Shown: positions 46,751 to 56,665 of the stretch, piece by piece
How positions within the stretch are numbered: position 1 is the stretch's first letter
Layout: every line of letters starts with the position of its first letter
From: Hirundichthys speculiger
Taxonomy: Eukaryota > Chordata > Actinopteri > Beloniformes > Exocoetidae
Assembly (NCBI GenBank): GCA_018398805.1
Contig: JAGFBZ010002313.1
Coordinates: 1-64,000, forward strand
Direction: 5' to 3'
DNA: 64,000 nt
The notes under the pieces: model-generated
What the model was told of the DNA's origin: nothing
The model's input: only the letters and a program-made list of their open reading frames with translations
Databases searched by the model: none
Translations under genes and position numbers: made by a program

Positions 46751-47842
46751 TTTCAAAGTGCTCCCACAGGTGTGAACGTGCGCTTCCTGGAAAACATGAC
46801 CGTACAAGGAAGCTGCCGTTTATGACATCATCATCATCAAAAAAAAAAAAAAAAGAAAGAAAAAGGTAGAAACTAAATAATAAGTCACATCCCAGTACTT
46901 CATGAAAACATAACGGATGAGTTGGAAAACACAGAAAAGCACAGAGGCTCATCTCCAGGCTCATCAGTATCGTGTTTTTGCTCCGTCTGGACTGGAGGTT
47001 ACCGCCACTTCTGCTTCCAGTTTTAGTTTTCAGTTTCCTGGACTTTGAATTTCAGTGAGAGGCAGGAATCAAAGCTGTTCTTCCTCTTTTGTCTGTTTTT
47101 GGCTTCCTTCTTCCTGAAAGCGTGCGGGTTTGACTCATCTGTTAACGTGCTTTGAAGAGCTGTCACCGTGGAGGACTTTTATGGACACTGAGTCCCTCGC
47201 GTCCCTTTTTTTGTCTCATAATTAGACGCTGCTGCACCTGAGAGGTTTTTTGGCTGCGTTTCGTTGTCGTCTGTCATCACGCTGCAGCCTCTCCGCTCTG
47301 TCAGACACACACTTCAGATATTTGGCTGAAACCGACGGCGGCTGCACCTCTGTGAGTGATGCGCCTCCTCAGACGGATGAACGCCGTTAATCTGCAACAG
47401 CAACAGATCCATTATGCGTCTGCAGGAAGCCGGAGAACGGCTGTCATTGTGTAAGTGAAGTCACGAGGAACGTTCATGCAGGAGGGCCTCGCGTCAGGAT
47501 GACATACGGTTGTTCTGTAGCGTACTGATGAAAGCGTGATCGTTGCGTAACCCGTGATGGAAAAGAGGCAACGTGTCTTCGCCGTCCATAAATGTGAACC
47601 CGTCATCTCCACGTCCCTGAGGCTGGATGGAGAAAGGCCAGCAGAGCTGCTGTTAAAGTCAATAACACAAATGGAAAACTTCAGCAGCAGTAGAGCGGCG
47701 GTCTGTGATGATGCGTAGATTTAAGTCCTCGAGTGTGAAAATCTGTTAGCAGAACTCACCTGATTGCACGGTGAGCAAAATCTGAGAGGCAGAGTCGTCC
47801 TAAATGACAAACAAAACAAGATTGCCTTTGCAAAACCGTGCT
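46751..47842. other. No gene supported
   Basis: An A-run at about 46,839-46,854 and otherwise unique-looking sequence up to the LTR retrotransposon. Confidence 0.45.
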
Positions 47843-47847
47843 TTTCA

Positions 47848-48283
47848 TGTCATGGCTCAGGTGAGAAAGACTCCAAGTTAGACTTCACTTTGAGAACAGA
47901 AGGGGTTTATTAGGACAGAGAATCCCGGAACAGTTGTGGATGGCTCGAGGCTGGTTCTCCAAGGTCTGGTTCCAGGATGCGCAGGCAGACTCACACAGGC
48001 TGGACGTGGACCGGGCAGACGGGGAAGGCAGAACTGGAGAAGAGAGCAAAAGTGATTAGAAGGTTCAGACAGGTTGGCACAGTGGGACGAGACGTGGGCT
48101 TAATACCACTAAAGGAGCGTAGTCGGACTGGCGCCGAGTGGCTGAAGGAATCCAGGTTATGTAGAGTGAGGGTTGATTGGTGATGAGTCACAGCTGTGCA
48201 GGAGAGACCGGGTCGAGCAAGTCTGGCTGAAGGTTGGGACTGGAGACAGTGGAGGGCGCCAGAGGACAGGAGGGCGCATGACA
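47848..48283 (-). repeat. 3' LTR of the retrotransposon
   Basis: 436 bp, on the left because the element is on the minus strand. It has the same promoter elements as the other LTR and carries AATAAA on the minus strand (47,906-47,911), which would serve as the polyadenylation signal. It has GG where the 5' LTR has G at two places (GGCTGGTTC, CCAGGATG) and C for T in GGGACGAGA. Confidence 0.95.
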
Positions 48284-48299
48284 GTACCCCCCCCCTCAA
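48284..48299 (-). promoter_or_regulatory. Polypurine tract
   Basis: On the minus strand TTGAGGGGGGGGGTAC directly precedes the 3' LTR. This is the expected position for priming plus-strand DNA synthesis. The polyprotein stop codon (TGA, 48,298-48,296) overlaps the tract, so there is essentially no 3' untranslated spacer before the LTR. Confidence 0.85.
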
Positions 48300-48807
48300 C
48301 GGGCGCCACCCGGCGGCCCACCAGGCTTCCCCGGGAAACGGCGGTAAAACACCCGCAGCAAATCAGGGTCCATAACGGCAGAACGAGGCACCCAGGAGCG
48401 CTCCTCAGGACCGTACCCCTCCCAGTCAACAAGGTACTGCACACCCCGACCACGGCGACGGGCGTCAAGGAGGCGACGGACGGTGTACACCGGATGGTCA
48501 TCAATGAGCCGGGGGGGCGGAGGGGGAATGGCCGGAGGGCTCAGCGGACAGGTGGACACCGGCTTCAGCAGAGACACGTGGAACACCGGGTGGATTTTCA
48601 TGGAGGCGGGCAGGGAGAGCCGCACCGCCGCCGGATTGACGATCTCAGAGATGGGAAATGGCCCGATGTATCTAGGGGAGAGTTTGCGAGATTCAGTGCG
48701 AAGGGGAACATGACGGGTAGACAACCAAACCTGCTGGCCCACGGAGTAGGCTGGAGCCTGGACCCGGTGACGATCGGCGGTGCGGCGGTTCCGCTCTGCG
48801 TGCGCAG
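48296..48807 (-). pseudogene. pol fragment: integrase C-terminal region with chromodomain
   Basis: This is the real frame from about 48,807 to the stop at 48,296; an overlapping open frame extends up to 48,832. It reads an integrase tail with basic [10 protein letters not shown] and [14 protein letters not shown], the GPFPI...[19 protein letters not shown] segment common to chromovirus integrases, a proline-rich linker ([10 protein letters not shown]), then a chromodomain with [26 protein letters not shown] and a final helix. The aromatic residues of YLVDWEGY are in place. Chromodomains guide integration toward particular chromatin in related elements. It joins the upstream part through a frameshift near 48,808. 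Confidence 0.88.
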
Positions 48808-49181
48808 GAGAGCAGCCCTGGTCTCCTTCCACACTTTCCTACACCTCCTTATGTGCAGGTGCACCGATGGTACCGCCAGATCCTCTTCGTCCATCGGGAA
48901 GAGAGGGGGTTGATACCCCAGGGACACTTCAAACGGCGACTTCCCGTGCGCCGTGGACACCTGAGAGTTGTGGGCGTATTCGATCCACGGCAGTCGCCGG
49001 CTCCAGGAGGTCTGGTTCTGGGCCGCCACGCACCTCAGGGCTGACTCAAGCTCCTGGTTCAGCCGCTCTGTCTGGCCGTTGGTCTGAGGGTGGAAACCTG
49101 AGGAGAGACTGGAGGTAGCGCCAAGAGCACGACAGAATGTCCGCCATACCTGGGATGTAAATTGTGGGCCACGGTCGGCAG
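48808..49181 (-). pseudogene. pol fragment: integrase core, C-terminal half
   Basis: Between two frameshifts the minus-strand frame reads the second half of the integrase core. It contains [11 protein letters not shown], which starts with the second catalytic Asp, and [16 protein letters not shown], which holds the catalytic Glu. [20 protein letters not shown] is the conserved region after the core. No stop occurs in this frame between the breaks. The frame is lost near 49,182 (upstream) and 48,808 (downstream), each consistent with loss of one or two bases. Confidence 0.85.
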
Positions 49182-50614
49182 GATGTCTGTGGGGATGCCG
49201 TGAAGGCGGAGGACGTGGCTCACGAGGAGATCGGCGGTCTCAGATGCTGTGGGGAGCTTGGAAAGGGGAATGAAGTGTGCAGCTTTGGAGAAGCGATCTA
49301 CGATGGTGAGGATGACAGAGTGGCCTTCGGAGGGTGGTAATCCGGTGATAAAATCCAACGCGATGTGAGACCACGGCCGGGTCGGAACGGGGAGAGGTTG
49401 CAGGAGACCTGAGGGAGACTGGTAAGAAGGTTTACCCCTGGCACAGACAGAGCAGGCTAACACGAATTCATGCGTGTCCTTGTTCATGGAGGGCCACCAG
49501 AAGTGTCTATGTAGCAGGTGTAGTGTGCGTTTTATACCCGGGTGGCAGGAGAGGCGTGATGAGTGGATCCAGTGAAGGACCTGAGGGCGGGCAGCCAGCG
49601 GAACATAGAGACGCCCCTGGGGTCCGTTGCCAGGGTCGGGTTCCGTCTGTTGAGCGTTTCTCACCACCGACTCAATATCCCACGTGACGCTACCGACGAT
49701 GCAGGCGGGAGGCAGGATGGACTCTGGCGAGAGGGGCTCGTCAGCGGGGAACTGTCTGGACAGGGCGTCGGGTTTCCCGTTCTTGGTACCTGGCCTGTAA
49801 GAGACACGAAAGTTAAAGCGGGAGAAAAAGAGAGACCAACGGGCCTGTCGAGGGTTTAGTCTTTTTGCACTTTGTAAGTACGCCAGGTTTTTGTGATCTG
49901 TCCATATAGTGAATGGCTGTTCAGCCCCCTCGAGCCAGTGCCTCCATTCTTCCAGGGCCACTTTAATGGCCAGCAGCTCCTTATCCCCGATGCCGTAGTT
50001 CCTCTCGGCGGGGGTGAGTCGGCGGGAGAAAAACGCACAGGGATGGAGTTTCTGATCCTGATCAGAAACCTGGGACAGCACCGCTCCTACCCCAGAGTTA
50101 GACGCATCCACTTCTACGATGAAAGGTTTAGCAGGATCTGGCTGAGTGAGGATGGGGGCCGAAAGGAAGCGGTCCCGGAGGAGGTTGAAGGCTTGCTGGG
50201 CTGGTTCGGACCAAATGAAGGTGATTTTAGATGAGGTGAGTTGAGTGAGTGGTTGTGCAATCTGGCTGTAATTTTTAATGAACTTGCGATAAAAGTTCGC
50301 AAACCCCAGGAACTGCTGTAGCTGGCGACGAGAGGTGGGTACAGGCCATTTGGCGATAGCCTGTATTTTGCTCGGGTCTGTCTGCAGTCTGCCAGAGCCG
50401 AGGATGTAGCCGAGAAATGAGACAGATTGCAGATGGAAGGAGCATTTTTCTATTTTGGCATACAGGTGGTTCTGGAGGAGGCGTTGAAGGACCAGGCGGA
50501 CGTGATGGACATGTTCGTCTTGGTTTTTGGAAAAGACAAGGATGTCATCGAGGTATACAAACACAAATTTATACAGATAGTCCCGGAGGATGTCGTTGAT
50601 AAAGGCCTGGAACA
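49182..50614 (-). pseudogene. pol fragment: reverse transcriptase end, RNase H, integrase start
   Basis: An open frame of about 478 codons. It starts with the reverse transcriptase palm including the catalytic YLDD box (residues about 21-24), then [20 protein letters not shown] and the thumb/connection. RNase H begins at [15 protein letters not shown] and contains [11 protein letters not shown]. The integrase N-terminal zinc region (H, H, then CSVC) is followed by [20 protein letters not shown], which carries the first catalytic Asp. A frameshift falls just after GIPTDI. The beginning has no initiator because it is the continuation of the upstream frame, separated by a one-base loss near 50,614. 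Confidence 0.92.
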
Positions 50615-52579
50615 CGCGGGAGCGTTAGTGAGTCCAAATGGCATTACCAGATATTCGAAATGTCCAAGATGTGTGTTGAAACCTGTCTTCCACTCGTCTC
50701 CTTCTTTAATCCGGATCTGGTTATAGGCATTGCGGAGATCGAGTTTGGTGAATACTGTGGCCCCCTGTAATGAGTCAAGAGCGGAAGAGATTAATGGGAG
50801 TGGATATGTATTTCGAACAGTTATCTCGTTAAGTCCCCGGTAATCAATACACGGCCGAAGAGTTCCCTCCTTCTTGGCCACGAAAAAAATCCTGCCGCCA
50901 CCGGGCGACGTGGACGGGCGAATGTGGCCACGCGCTAAAGCCTCCTTAATGTACAGCTCCATAGCCTCCCTCTCCGGGCGCGAGAGGTTGTATAACCGGC
51001 CTTTGGGCAGAGGAGCGTCCGGGAGGAGGTCTATGGAGCAGTCATACGGCCGATGTGGTGGTAAGGAGAGAGCCTTTTCTTTGCAAAACACCGTGGCCAG
51101 GTCATGGTACTGGGACGGAATCAGGGTCAGATCAGGTGGCAGGGCAGATTCGGCTTTAGGGGTTCGGTCAGTGGATGTGGCTGAGCCAAGACAATTAGCC
51201 AAACAGAAAGAACTCCAGGTGATGATTTTATTAGTGGTCCAGTCAATCTGGGGGTTGTGCAATCGTAACCATGGGTAGCCCAGCACCAGAGGGGTCCGGG
51301 GTGAATTAATAATCTTGAATGTAATGGTTTCATGGTGGTTGCCTGCCAGACTCAATGTAACGGGAGCTGTAGAGTGGGAAATGTGAGCCATAACTCGGCC
51401 GTCCAGAGCTTTTGCCACAATGGGTGGTTCTAGGGGAACCAGAGGGAGGAGCAACTGGTCGGCTAAAGAGCTGTCAATGAGATTGTCGTCTGCCCCTGAA
51501 TCGACCAGCACGGAAAGCGGGAAAGATAATTGTGGGGTGTGGATGGTTCCTGAAATCATGGGTCTGGGGTGTGAAGTGTTATGAGATGCTTGGCTCACCA
51601 GTGTCCCCAGAGTCACGGGCGAGCCTGGTCGTTTGGCCGCACGGGACACGTAGCTGTCCGGTGACCGGGTCGGAGTGGACGGCAGCTGAGACGGAGTGAA
51701 AGGCGGCTGGGACGGAGGCCGAGGACGGAGGGTGGACAGAGACGCCCCCAGGGAGGCTCTGGATCGTGAGCCGCGCTCCCGGCGACGTTCACGGAGCCGG
51801 TTGTCAATCCGGATAGCCAACGAAACCAGGCTGTCGAGGTTTGCAGGATCTTCTCTGCAGGCCAGCTCATCCTTGATGTCGTCATGGAGTCCCTTCGTGA
51901 AGACCCCTGCCAGGGCAACATCATTCCAGCCGGAGTCCGCCGCTAGAGTCCGAAACTCTACGGAATATTCGGCGGTACTCCGGGAGCCTTGAGAGAGTTC
52001 TAATAACCGTCCAGCTGCAGAGCCTGCATGATCGGGGTGATCAAAGACAAGTTTTAACCTCCTTTCAAACGTGTCATAGGTCAGAGAACGGAGGGGGTAC
52101 CTGGTCTCCTCTGCGTGTGCCCAGTCCAGAGCCCTGCCGCGCATTAATCCCACCACGTAGATGATTTTGGAGGCGTCAGAGCTGAACGTGAGCGGTCTCT
52201 GGAGAAAGACGTGACGACACTGGAGCAGGAAACCTCGGCAGCACCCCAGATCCCCGGAAAAAGGCTCCGGGTCGGGGGCATAGGAGTCTCTGGGGGGAGC
52301 AGCTGGAGTCTGATGGAGACCAGGGGCGGATTCCGGGGCGGCCGGCAGGGCGGCAGAGGAAGAGCGATTGATCAGCAGCGCCACCTGCGCTGCGAGATCG
52401 TTCAGCCGGGAGCGGAGCTGGTCACAGGATTGTGAGAGTGTTTTTACCATCTGTTCGTGCAGTCCCAGCGTTTGTCCTCGGGAACGGAGAGCCCCCAGCA
52501 CAGCCTCAGCAAAACCTGGCGAGTCTGCAGGTCCGGTGAAGTCAGCAGAGTCCGAGGGTAGGCCAGTCCGATCTGTCAT
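50615..52579 (-). pseudogene. gag-protease-reverse transcriptase N-terminal part in one frame
   Basis: 655 codons from an ATG inside the last six bases of the 5' LTR. Residues about 25-75 form a predicted helical/coiled segment. Residues about 105-265 are the capsid-like gag core (PEPFSGDLGCCRGFLLQC, WNDVALAGVFTKGLHDDIKD). A basic stretch RERRRERGSRSR follows. I find no CCHC zinc knuckle. Protease has its DSGA active site at residues 360-363. The reverse transcriptase begins by about residue 530, with RPCIDYRGLNEITVRNTYPL, catalytic Asp in FTKLDLRNAYNQIR (about 614) and [10 protein letters not shown]. The frame then breaks. Gag and pol share a frame here without a visible programmed frameshift. 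The break looks like loss of one G in a short G run. Confidence 0.92.
52562..52571 (-). promoter_or_regulatory. Putative self-priming primer-binding site
   Basis: On the minus strand, two bases after the 5' LTR, the sequence is TCGGACTGGC. It is exactly complementary to GCCAGTCCGA within the LTR (minus strand, 52,856-52,847). No tRNA-type site starting TGG follows the LTR. In Tf1 and relatives the 5' end of the mRNA folds onto such a site to prime reverse transcription. Confidence 0.65.
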
Positions 52580-53007
52580 GGCTCAGGTGAGAAAGACTCC
52601 AAGTTAGACTTCACTTTGAGAACAGAAGGGGTTTATTAGGACAGAGAATCCCGGAACAGTTGTGGATGGCTCGAGGCTGTTCTCCAAGGTCTGGTTCCAG
52701 ATGCGCAGGCAGACTCACACAGGCTGGACGTGGACCGGGCAGACGGGGAAGGCAGAACTGGAGAAGAGAGCAAAAGTGATTAGAAGGTTCAGACAGGTTG
52801 GCACAGTGGGATGAGACGTGGGCTTAATACCACTAAAGGAGCGTAGTCGGACTGGCGCCGAGTGGCTGAAGGAATCCAGGTTATGTAGAGTGAGGGTTGA
52901 TTGGTGATGAGTCACAGCTGTGCAGGAGAGACCGGGTCGAGCAAGTCTGGCTGAAGGTTGGGACTGGAGACAGTGGAGGGCGCCAGAGGACAGGAGGGCG
53001 CATGACA
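52574..53007 (-). repeat. 5' LTR of the retrotransposon
   Basis: 434 bp, TGTCATGCGC...GCCATGACA on the minus strand. The U3 part holds TGAGTCA-type AP-1 consensus text (52,908-52,914, palindromic core TGA-G-TCA), a CCAAT box (52,904-52,900) and a weak TATA-like ACATAA about 30 bases before the proposed start of the self-complementary stretch near 52,857. AATAAA occurs at 52,637-52,632. The gag ATG (52,579) is inside the LTR end. Confidence 0.93.
52881..52904 (-). promoter_or_regulatory. LTR core promoter candidate
   Basis: On the minus strand CCAAT is followed by CTACATAACC, a weak TATA-like box. Counting about 30 bases downstream gives a start at or beside GCCAGTCCGA, which is where a self-primed element should begin its mRNA. 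The same arrangement occurs in the other LTR. Confidence 0.5.
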
Positions 53008-53059
53008 TTTCAGTGTCATAAAAGCATTTAGCGGCTTCTGCTAGCAGACACCTTTTTTA

Positions 53060-53155
53060 TGGAACCAGCTACCAGTTTGGGTTCAGGAGGCTGACACCAC
53101 CTCCATCTTTAAAACTAAACTCAAAACATTTCTGTTCAGTAAAGCCTACAGTTAG
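53060..53155 (+). pseudogene. C-terminal 31 codons of a LINE ORF2
   Basis: The frame reads WNQLPVWVQEADTTSIFKTK then LKTFLFSKAYS and a stop. The pattern WNxLPxxxxxAxxxxxFKxxLKTxLFxxAY is the familiar end of L2/Rex-type fish LINE proteins. Upstream sequence is not in frame, so only the tail remains. The stop codon lies inside the first copy of the 45-bp repeat that follows. Confidence 0.72.
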
Positions 53156-53475
53156 TCTAAACTATAGTGTGTAGGGGCTAATAGTTATAGCTACAGTTAG
53201 TCTAAACTATAATGTGTAGGGGCTAATAGTTATAGCTACAGTTAGTCTAAACTATAGTGTGTGTAGGGGGCTAATAGTTATAGCTACAGTTAGTCTAAAC
53301 TATAGTGTGTAGGGGTCTAATAGTTGTAGTAGCTACAGTTAGTCTAACTATAGTGTGTAGGGGCTAATAGTTTATAGCTACAGTTAGTCTAAACTATAGT
53401 GTGTAGGGGCTAATAGTATATAGCTACAGTTAGTCTAAACTATAGTGTGTAGGGGCTAATAGTTATAGCCATAGT
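53148..53475. repeat. 45-bp minisatellite inside the LINE 3' region
   Basis: Seven copies of ACAGTTAGTCTAAACTATAG then TGTGTAGGGGCTAATAGTTATAGCT, with one- to four-base insertions. The array starts in the last codons of the ORF remnant. Confidence 0.93.
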
Positions 53476-53890
53476 TGTAGCAGCTCAGACTAGAGTAGCT
53501 CGTCTTAATCACAGCTTCGTCATAGCTATGCTGCTATAGGCCTACGCTGCAGGGAGACGCCAACATGATCTTCTCCTCCCTTTCCTTCCCTTTCCTCTTC
53601 CCTTCCTCCTCCTCCAGCTCATTCATAATTAATTGGGAGCACCTTGTTACTGTAACTGTGCTCCATTTTCTTTGCTTTCCTGTGGTTTGTTGTGCTGCTC
53701 AAGGTTTCTTCCTCTTAAAGTGGAGTTTTTTCTTGCCACTGATTGGGTTAAGTTTTTTTTTCCCCCTTGTTTTTATATTTTTAGTTAATGATATTTGCTC
53801 GGGGTCATGATCTGGGTCTCTGTAAAGCATCTAGAGACAACTGACATTGTAAAAGACGCTATACAAATAAAATTGAATTGAATTGAATTA

Positions 53891-55070
53891 AACGTGACTA
53901 CATTTCTGCTGATCCCAGACTGTGCCTGGTTTCCTGACCTTGTATCCTGCTTCGCTGGTGACTTTTCTGTCGGAGACAGAGCGAGGTTCTGGTTCTGAGT
54001 GATATTTTCACTTACTTTTACGAAACACGATGTTCATGAGTATCCGATCCTTCTCTGAGTGACGTCAATAGATAGTTCAGTCTCTCTCTAAACATCTCGT
54101 GTACGCCAAAATAACAGAAATCTATGCATCAAATGAATTAAGTGATTCATTACAAATCCTTACTTTGAAAAACGAACATCTGTTTGAACCTTTCTGTTCT
54201 CTTTGGTTTACATTGTATGTGGATGAATATTATTTTCCTCCTTTTTGTGTCACCAAGAATATAAAAATAGACATAAAAATTATAGTTCCAAGTGCATTAC
54301 GATATTTCTAACTGTCTCTTCTCAAGAGTTAACATTTAACCTGTAGCTCAACATTTTGCTTTTAAGGAAGAGCTGCTGGAGCTGGTTCATCCACAGCCAT
54401 CGTGTCTTTGACAGTGTTGTTAAAGACACAGTTCTCAGACGGGTTTGACTAGCTGCTCTCCAATATTGTGCGGGTTTTCAGCTTTGGCAATTAATAGCAG
54501 ACGCTCCGTTGCTCTGTATAAGTCACTGCCTGCTCTTTCAGACGCTGTTCTGATGTCCGTGGATCTTTTTGATAGCGCCAACTGCTTCTTCCTTCCAAAA
54601 AAAATGCAAACTTTCACCCACAGTCTCCGGGTGTTTTGTCTTCTGGTGTCGTTTCATTTTGCTTGGCTTCGTGCTGTCAATAGCTAGCTTTTCGCGAGCT
54701 TTTCGCTGCTGTCTTGTCCTTCAATAAAACCAAAGCTAAGGTAACTCTCGAGATATTACCTTATTTACTTTCCTGATACCCATGAGTCTTCAGCACCTTT
54801 ACATTTTTGAGACATGTTTTATTCATGAGGCGAACCTCTGGCAGGAGTAAGCAGTCGGAGAAGCACTAGCCAGCTAGAGGCTAGCTGACGACTGACTGAC
54901 GCTGCTTACGTCACAGAGGTTCAGAGTTCACAGAGGTGTGGCCGACTAAATATAATATAAATATAAAATATAAATGTAATATACAGGCTTTTGATTATCC
55001 CAGTAGGTGTGCTGTTATGACTTTACATTTAACATACAAAAATATAATTTCGGCAACTTCAAAGCAGACA
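53891..55070. other. No gene supported
   Basis: Unique-looking sequence. The imperfect palindrome GCCAGCTAGAGGCTAGCTGA lies at about 54,869-54,888. No exon supported. Confidence 0.4.
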
Positions 55071-55074
55071 AATC

Positions 55075-55440
55075 CTCGCACACCCCCTGTGATCTCTTGG
55101 GCCCCCCTGAGGGGGGTGCGGACCTCAGACCCCAGCCAAGACAGCCACCACCCCCCGCCCGCCGCCCCCCCCCGCCGCACAGCAGCGGCGACAAACGAGG
55201 GGGAAGTGGCCCGCACCAGAAGGCCGCGCCAGGAAGGCCGCACAGCACCCCCCCCCCCCCCCCCCCACCCCACCACCACGCACCAGCCCGCAGCAAGCCA
55301 ACACCCCTCCCCACACCCAAGACCCCTCCCGGGAGCCACACCGGGCACCCAGCCCACCAGCAAGGGCACACCCGGGCCCACGCATCGGCGCCAGGGAGGC
55401 CCCCACCGGCGGATCCCCCCAAAACAGGGACACACGTGTG
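55075..55440. repeat. C-rich, strand-asymmetric island
   Basis: About 365 bp very rich in C on the plus strand, with a 19-base C-run (55,248-55,266) and many ACCCC, CCAGCC and GCCGC motifs, immediately followed by a TA microsatellite. Three overlapping frames of 100-245 codons cross it, proline-rich on plus and glycine-rich on minus. Their coexistence is a composition effect. I suspect the 5' region of a fish retroelement but cannot show it. Confidence 0.5.
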
Positions 55441-55455
55441 CTACGTGTGTTTTTC

Positions 55456-55459
<4 letters not shown>

Positions 55460-55505
<46 letters not shown>
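55460..55505. repeat. TA microsatellite
   Basis: About 22 uninterrupted AT units followed by a T-rich run. Confidence 0.97.
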
Positions 55506-55508
<3 letters not shown>

Positions 55509-55560
55509 TTTTTTTTTTATTCATTATTTTGTGTGTGTAAGCTAAGTGCAATAAAATCGA

Positions 55561-55599
55561 CTTGGGGTGCAGAAGGTGGATGGTCCCCCTGCACCCAAG
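55561..55599. repeat. Hairpin-forming inverted repeat
   Basis: CTTGGGGTGCAG (55,561-55,572) pairs with CTGCACCCAAG (55,589-55,599) across a 16-base loop, with one bulged G. It follows the C-rich island and TA run and may mark the end of one composite repeat. Confidence 0.6.
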
Positions 55600-55619
55600 C
55601 TTCTAATTCACTTTGTATG

Positions 55620-56581
55620 TTATGTGTTTGTCGGGGGCAGGGGGGGGGGCTTGTTCTGTTGAAATTGGTTTGATGCGTTTTATGCCAGAAACAAACCCAT
55701 TTTTGTACCAGAAGTGAAAGGGTGTGGCTGGCTGCAGTTTTCCTGTGACATCACTGTGAGGTTGAAATTTTTACAAACAGCGGTTTTTGTTCTCAAAAGA
55801 CTCAGAGGTCACGGTTGGACAAACTATTATCAACAGAAACAAGACGCCTCACATCCTGCGTCCTGTAAGACAGCTGAGTCCAGCTGTAAACTCTTGTTCG
55901 TCTTGTTTCTCTCATTGAAGAGCCAAATGCAGACGGAGCGCACGGTTTCAGTGGTGCACGTGGCCTCTGTGTTTACAAGGTTCGCTTGTGAAACCACAGC
56001 AGGCTTCTTCTTATTATTAGCACGCATGTGGTTAGCCGCTACGCTGCAACCGGGTTAAGACATTTTGCAAGCAGCAGCAAGCACCTGCAGAGTTCACGGG
56101 GAGCAACGTGAAGGCGACGTCTTGGCGGTCTATATCGGGCTTGTATCTAATCTATTACGTGCACAAAAAAGTTATTGTCGCCGTGTTTGTTTTTCATATC
56201 GGTCTCCAGCCGCAGTGTTTAGCTTTGCCGCGCAATAACAGCTGCAAACATGCTGCAACCTCACGCATCTGCAGCGCAGCGCTGAGCTGAGAAACATGCA
56301 GGTGTAGCTTACCCTTCTGGCTTACTGCAGGTCTCCAGACGAGGACGAGGTCTTTATTTGTGATGAGCTTCCAGGAGCCGCTATTCAAAACAACCAAGAT
56401 GGCTGCAGAACTGCGAACGACACTTTGGATCGACACTTTCCTGCAGCCACTCACCAGTGGTTCCACTCCACTGCACATCATTGTGGACGTCTCGATGCCA
56501 GTCTGGTTGTCGCTCCGCCAACGTCACGGGCTTCGTTTGGCCGACGCGCCAACGTAACCGCTTCTGGTGGTCAATATCAAA
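55620..56581. other. No gene supported
   Basis: No domain or repeat recognised apart from a G-rich run at 55,635-55,650. Confidence 0.4.
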
Positions 56582-56665
56582 AACTGCAGTTCCTCTACTG
56601 ACCACAAGGTTCCGGCTTCGAAACGGAGCAAATCTCCATCGACTCCCGTGTTAAAACGGCCAGAC
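56582..56665 (+). repeat. Copy of the TGCAGTTCC dispersed element
   Basis: ACTGCAGTTCCTCTACTGAC, then CAAATCTCCATCGACTCCCG and TGTTAAAACGGCC, in the same order as the copy at 37.0 kb. Confidence 0.7.

Larger units (their letters stand above)
47848..53007 (-). mobile_element. Ty3/gypsy chromovirus LTR retrotransposon, near full length
   Basis: 5,160 bp on the minus strand, flanked by the 5-bp duplication TTTCA (47,843-47,847 and 53,008-53,012). LTRs of 434 and 436 bp run TGTCAT...ATGACA. Order from the 5' LTR: gag, protease, reverse transcriptase, RNase H, integrase, chromodomain, polypurine tract. This is the Ty3/gypsy order, and the C-terminal chromodomain defines chromoviruses. The gag resembles the sushi/Tf1 group of fish (inference from memory). 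The LTRs differ at only three positions (one substitution, two one-base indels), implying recent insertion, yet the coding part has three frameshifts. No host gene is interrupted visibly. Confidence 0.96.
53013..53890 (+). mobile_element. 3' end of a LINE-type retrotransposon
   Basis: It contains the C-terminus of a LINE ORF (53,060-53,155), an internal minisatellite, a 3' untranslated region with GCATCTAGAGACAACTGACA and CGCTATACAAATAAAATTG, and a short AATTG tail (to about 53,886). Such tails are typical of common fish LINEs. It is 5'-truncated, as usual for LINE insertions. Confidence 0.75.

Noticed and set aside
48173..48913. 246-codon plus-strand frame over the retrotransposon
   Set aside because: Antisense shadow of the integrase-chromodomain region.
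54936..55673. Proline-rich 245-codon and glycine-rich 155-codon frames
   Set aside because: Overlapping open frames on both strands over a C-rich island; explained by lack of stops in C/G-rich DNA.
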